8,362 nt of DNA, taken from Pseudomonadota bacterium. GTDB taxonomy: Bacteria > Pseudomonadota > Alphaproteobacteria > Sphingomonadales > Sphingomonadaceae. The translations under genes were made by a program, and so were the position numbers. A model generated the notes under the pieces. That model was not told the origin of the DNA and ran no database searches. It saw nothing but the letters and a program-made list of their open reading frames with translations. Of this stretch, positions 6,178 to 8,362 are shown piece after piece; positions within the stretch are counted from its first letter, which is position 1; every line of letters begins with the position of its first letter. The stretch lies in assembly GCA_029781465.1 (NCBI GenBank), contig JAKOWQ010000443.1, positions 1-8,362 of the forward strand, read 5' to 3'.

Positions 6178-6753
6178 TCAGCTGCCGACCTGGATCAATT
6201 GGCGGAAGCCATCGACCTGGCAATTGGCGCCGCTGCGGGCCAGTAGTTTGTCGCGCCCGGTACAGATCAGCCCGTCCTGGTTTCTGGCAATCAGAAAGCC
6301 GGAATAATAGTCACGGCTGTTACAGCCCTTCTTGAGCGAAGCGGTCAGCAGCCGCTGATCGCGCATGATCAACAACAGACGGTTTCCCGGTGCGGGCTGT
6401 ACCCCCATGATCCCGGCAACGGGCACGCAGTTGCCGAACTTGCGCTCGACCAGCCGAGGTCCCGAACTGTCCATTTCCGATTCGAAAAAAGCCGGAGCCA
6501 GCGTTACCGGCGCCGGGCGGGGACCGATCCGGATCGTAACCGTCTGCTCGATCCGGACCTGATCGGCATCAAGCGGGCGGTACACCGTTGCCATGGTCGT
6601 CCATGGCTCTCGCCCATCGGTGGGCGGGCGCGAAACCGGTCCCGACGGGGTAGACTCCGTCGATTGACGCACCTCGGGTGCCGCCGAAAGCGCGGGCAGC
6701 AACACCAGAAATGGCGCAAAAATGGAAAAGCCGGGGTGCATCGGACTCCGCAT
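6178..6753 (-). CDS. Secreted or periplasmic four-cysteine protein of unknown function
   Basis: 191 residues, no family recognised. The N-terminus looks like a Sec signal peptide: hydrophobic run at about 9-22, then ALSAA-PE (21-27) as a plausible signal peptidase I site, with no lipobox cysteine. A Pro/Ser/Thr-rich stretch (30-52) follows, and then a probably beta-rich domain. Cysteines at C109, C144, C164 and C178 could form two disulfides in the periplasm. Two starts are possible: ATG 6753, which provides Arg2 in the signal n-region, or ATG 6741, preceded by GGAG only 4 nt away. I kept the longer one. It is co-directional with rhlE but separated by over 110 bp and is probably transcribed separately; it diverges from the dehydrogenase gene. 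Signal peptide, consistent cysteines and intact length argue for a real gene despite the unknown role. Confidence 0.75.
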   Translation of the reverse strand: MRSPMHPGFSIFAPFLVLLPALSAAPEVRQSTESTPSGPVSRPPTDGREPWTTMATVYRPLDADQVRIEQTVTIRIGPRPAPVTLAPAFFESEMDSSGPRLVERKFGNCVPVAGIMGVQPAPGNRLLLIMRDQRLLTASLKKGCNSRDYYSGFLIARNQDGLICTGRDKLLARSGANCQVDGFRQLIQVGS

Positions 6754-6848
6754 TATCAGCCGGTGTTGAACCGTCGCTTAACCCGCATTGGCCAGGAAAC
6801 AAGCCGGGACTGGCAGTTGACCGCATCGCTGTGCCATAATTGGCGGCC
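6754..6848. promoter_or_regulatory. Divergent intergenic region between the secreted protein and the dehydrogenase
   Basis: 95 bp that must carry both divergent promoters. On the plus strand CATAAT (6835-6840) resembles a -10 and would start transcription almost at ATG 6849, suggesting a very short leader or leaderless mRNA; the dehydrogenase also lacks a clear Shine-Dalgarno. TTGACC (6817-6822) is only 12 bp from that -10, too close to pair with it. No dyad operator stands out. Confidence 0.3.
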
Positions 6849-8300
6849 ATGACACCCGATCGCGAAGCCTTTCTGAACCACGCTGACGAACTGCTCGGCC
6901 CGCGCGGGTTCACCCGCGATCCCGATCTGATAGCGCCATGGCTGACCGATTGGCGGGGCCGTTTCACGGGCAAGGCGCTGGCCATGGCCGCGCCAGCGAC
7001 GCGCGAGGAGCTGGCCGCACTACTGGCGCTTTGCACGAGCCATGGAGTACCGGTCGTCCCCCAGGGGGGAAACAGCGGCATGTCGGGCGGCGCCACGCCG
7101 TCGGCCGATGGCTCCGCACTGCTGCTGTCGCTGCGCCGGATGACGACGATCCGCAAGATCGACACTGACAACCGTACCGCCATCTGCGAGGCAGGGGTGG
7201 TGCTGCAATCGCTTCACGAAGTGGCTGCGGTCCAAGGGCTGCGCTTCCCGCTATCGCTTGGCGGCAAGGGCTCGGCAACGGTTGGCGGGCTGATCTCAAC
7301 AAACGCGGGCGGCACCCAGGTCTTGCGGCACGGCTCGATGCGCGCGCTGGTGCTGGGACTTGAGGCAGTGCTGGCCGATGGTTCGGTCTATTCGGCGCTG
7401 ACTCCGCTCAAGAAGGACAACCGCGGCTTCGATCTCAAGCAACTGTTCATTGGATCGGAAGGGACCCTCGGCGTGGTCACGGCGGCGACCCTGCAACTGG
7501 TCCCGCAGATCGCGGAACGGGTGGTTATCTGGGCGGGCATTTCCTCGATCCGGGCTGCTCGCGCGCTGCTGGAGCACTGCAATCGAGCGATGGGCGAGGC
7601 GCTGGAGGGATTCGAAATCCTTCCGCAATCGAGCCTCGATGCGGTCTTGCAGCACCAGGCGGGAATGCGTGCGCCGCTTCGGCAGGACCACCCATGGCAT
7701 GCATTGATCGAGCTGGTCGCCGACGCCCGCGGCGCCGATACCCTGCAAGAGCGCGCCGCCACCATGCTGAGCGAGGTATTTGCCAAAGCGCTGCTCACCG
7801 ATGCCGCCATCTCTGCTTCCGAAGCCCAGGCCGAAGCCTTCTGGGCCTTGCGCGAGGGGATCCCGGCGGCGCAGCGGGCAAAGGGCGCGGCTGTACAGCA
7901 CGATATCTCGGTTCCGGCCGAGCAAATGCCTGAATTCATCGAATTCGCCAGCTCGGCAATCGAAGCCGAATGGCCTGGAACACAGACTTTCTGCTTTGGG
8001 CATCTGGGGGATGGAAACGTGCATTTCCATGTCGTAGCCCCGACCGATGCGGTGCGCGGCGAATGGGAATCGCGTGAGGGCAAGGCCATCAGCAGGCGGG
8101 TTCACGATCTGGTCACCCAGTGGAGCGGATCGATCTCGGCCGAGCACGGCATCGGCCAGCTCAAGCGCGATGAGCTCGAGCGGCTTGGCGATCCCGTCGC
8201 GTTGGATCTGATGCGGCGGATCAAGGCTGCGCTTGACCCGGCGGGTCTGCTCAATCCGGGCAAACTCGTGACGCTTGCACCGCGCCCCTCGAAGCCCTAA
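6849..8300 (+). CDS. FAD-linked D-2-hydroxyacid dehydrogenase (D-2-hydroxyglutarate/D-lactate type)
   Basis: Flavoenzyme of the vanillyl-alcohol-oxidase fold that oxidises a D-2-hydroxyacid to its 2-oxoacid, passing electrons to a quinone or electron-transfer protein (family knowledge). 483 aa, full length. The FAD-binding domain carries PQGGNSGMSGG (71-81), LGGKGSATVGGLISTNAGG (137-155) and DLKQLFIGSEGTLG (195-208). The C-terminal substrate domain carries WALREGI (332-338), HDISVP (351-356), the metal-site motif GHLGDGNVH (384-392) and SAEHGIG (430-436), ending with LDPAGLLNPGKL (462-473). These resemble D-2-hydroxyglutarate dehydrogenase most, with GlcD/D-lactate dehydrogenase as alternatives; substrate is not decided by sequence. 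I use ATG 6849; the frame also has a TTG at 6840 three codons upstream. No partner subunit or metabolic neighbour lies in the window. Confidence 0.93.
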   Translation: MTPDREAFLNHADELLGPRGFTRDPDLIAPWLTDWRGRFTGKALAMAAPATREELAALLALCTSHGVPVVPQGGNSGMSGGATPSADGSALLLSLRRMTTIRKIDTDNRTAICEAGVVLQSLHEVAAVQGLRFPLSLGGKGSATVGGLISTNAGGTQVLRHGSMRALVLGLEAVLADGSVYSALTPLKKDNRGFDLKQLFIGSEGTLGVVTAATLQLVPQIAERVVIWAGISSIRAARALLEHCNRAMGEALEGFEILPQSSLDAVLQHQAGMRAPLRQDHPWHALIELVADARGADTLQERAATMLSEVFAKALLTDAAISASEAQAEAFWALREGIPAAQRAKGAAVQHDISVPAEQMPEFIEFASSAIEAEWPGTQTFCFGHLGDGNVHFHVVAPTDAVRGEWESREGKAISRRVHDLVTQWSGSISAEHGIGQLKRDELERLGDPVALDLMRRIKAALDPAGLLNPGKLVTLAPRPSKP

Positions 8301-8301
8301 A

Positions 8302-8338
8302 GGCCCGCACTTGTGCCGGGCGGCGGCAATCGTGCCGC
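8302..8338 (+). terminator. Two tandem GC-rich hairpins after the dehydrogenase gene
   Basis: First stem: GCCCGCA (8303-8309) against TGC-c-GGGC (8314-8321) with one bulged base and a CTTG loop. Second stem: GCGGC (8323-8327) against GCCGC (8334-8338) with a 6-nt loop. They directly follow the stop codon, as terminators do, but no T-run follows either, so they may only slow polymerase or protect the 3' end. Confidence 0.35.
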
Positions 8339-8362
8339 AGCTCCAACCTGCCAAGCGATTCT

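Noticed and set aside
6817..6840. TTGACC with CATAAT as a sigma-70 promoter for the dehydrogenase
   Set aside because: Spacing is 12 bp, well below the 16-18 bp needed, so the two hexamers cannot act as one promoter.

Overview
The window is GC-rich, densely packed bacterial chromosome. GC-biased third codon positions produce long open frames opposite the real genes. The proteins look alphaproteobacterial, and a sphingomonad-type genome (Sphingomonas, Novosphingobium or Erythrobacter relatives) is my best guess. That guess comes from protein flavour only, because there is no rRNA or other phylogenetic marker here. I see no tRNA, rRNA, CRISPR array, insertion sequence or att site.

Layout, left to right. 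At 1-797 (minus) is the N-terminal 265 residues of a metabolite:H+ symporter of the major facilitator superfamily; its C-terminus lies beyond the window edge. A 73-82 bp divergent gap separates it from uvrD (880-3165, plus), a complete superfamily 1 UvrD/PcrA DNA helicase. After a short gap comes a two-gene unit on the plus strand: a radical SAM/SPASM peptide-modifying enzyme (3250-4407) and, overlapping it by 8 nt, a 103-residue peptide with a charged helical N-terminus and a six-cysteine C-terminus (4400-4711). Two bases later the convergent rhlE-type DEAD-box RNA helicase ends (4714-6063, minus). Upstream of it on the same strand is a small secreted four-cysteine protein of unknown function (6178-6753, minus). 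Divergent from that is an FAD-linked D-2-hydroxyacid dehydrogenase (6849-8300, plus), followed by GC-rich hairpins at the right edge.

The helicases, transporter and dehydrogenase are ordinary, mutually unrelated chromosomal genes. The stretch worth attention is 3250-4711. It has the form of a minimal RiPP (ribosomally made, post-translationally modified peptide) locus: one SPASM maturase translationally coupled to one Cys/Asp-rich precursor candidate, in the order enzyme then precursor. No recognition-domain protein, peptidase or exporter is visible next to it. The six cysteines have mirror-symmetric spacing (4-2-6-2-4), and three of them sit in Cx3D patterns of the kind that some SPASM enzymes convert to thioether crosslinks. 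A plain metal-binding CxxC-x6-CxxC protein is the main competing reading. I cannot assign the pair to a named RiPP family.
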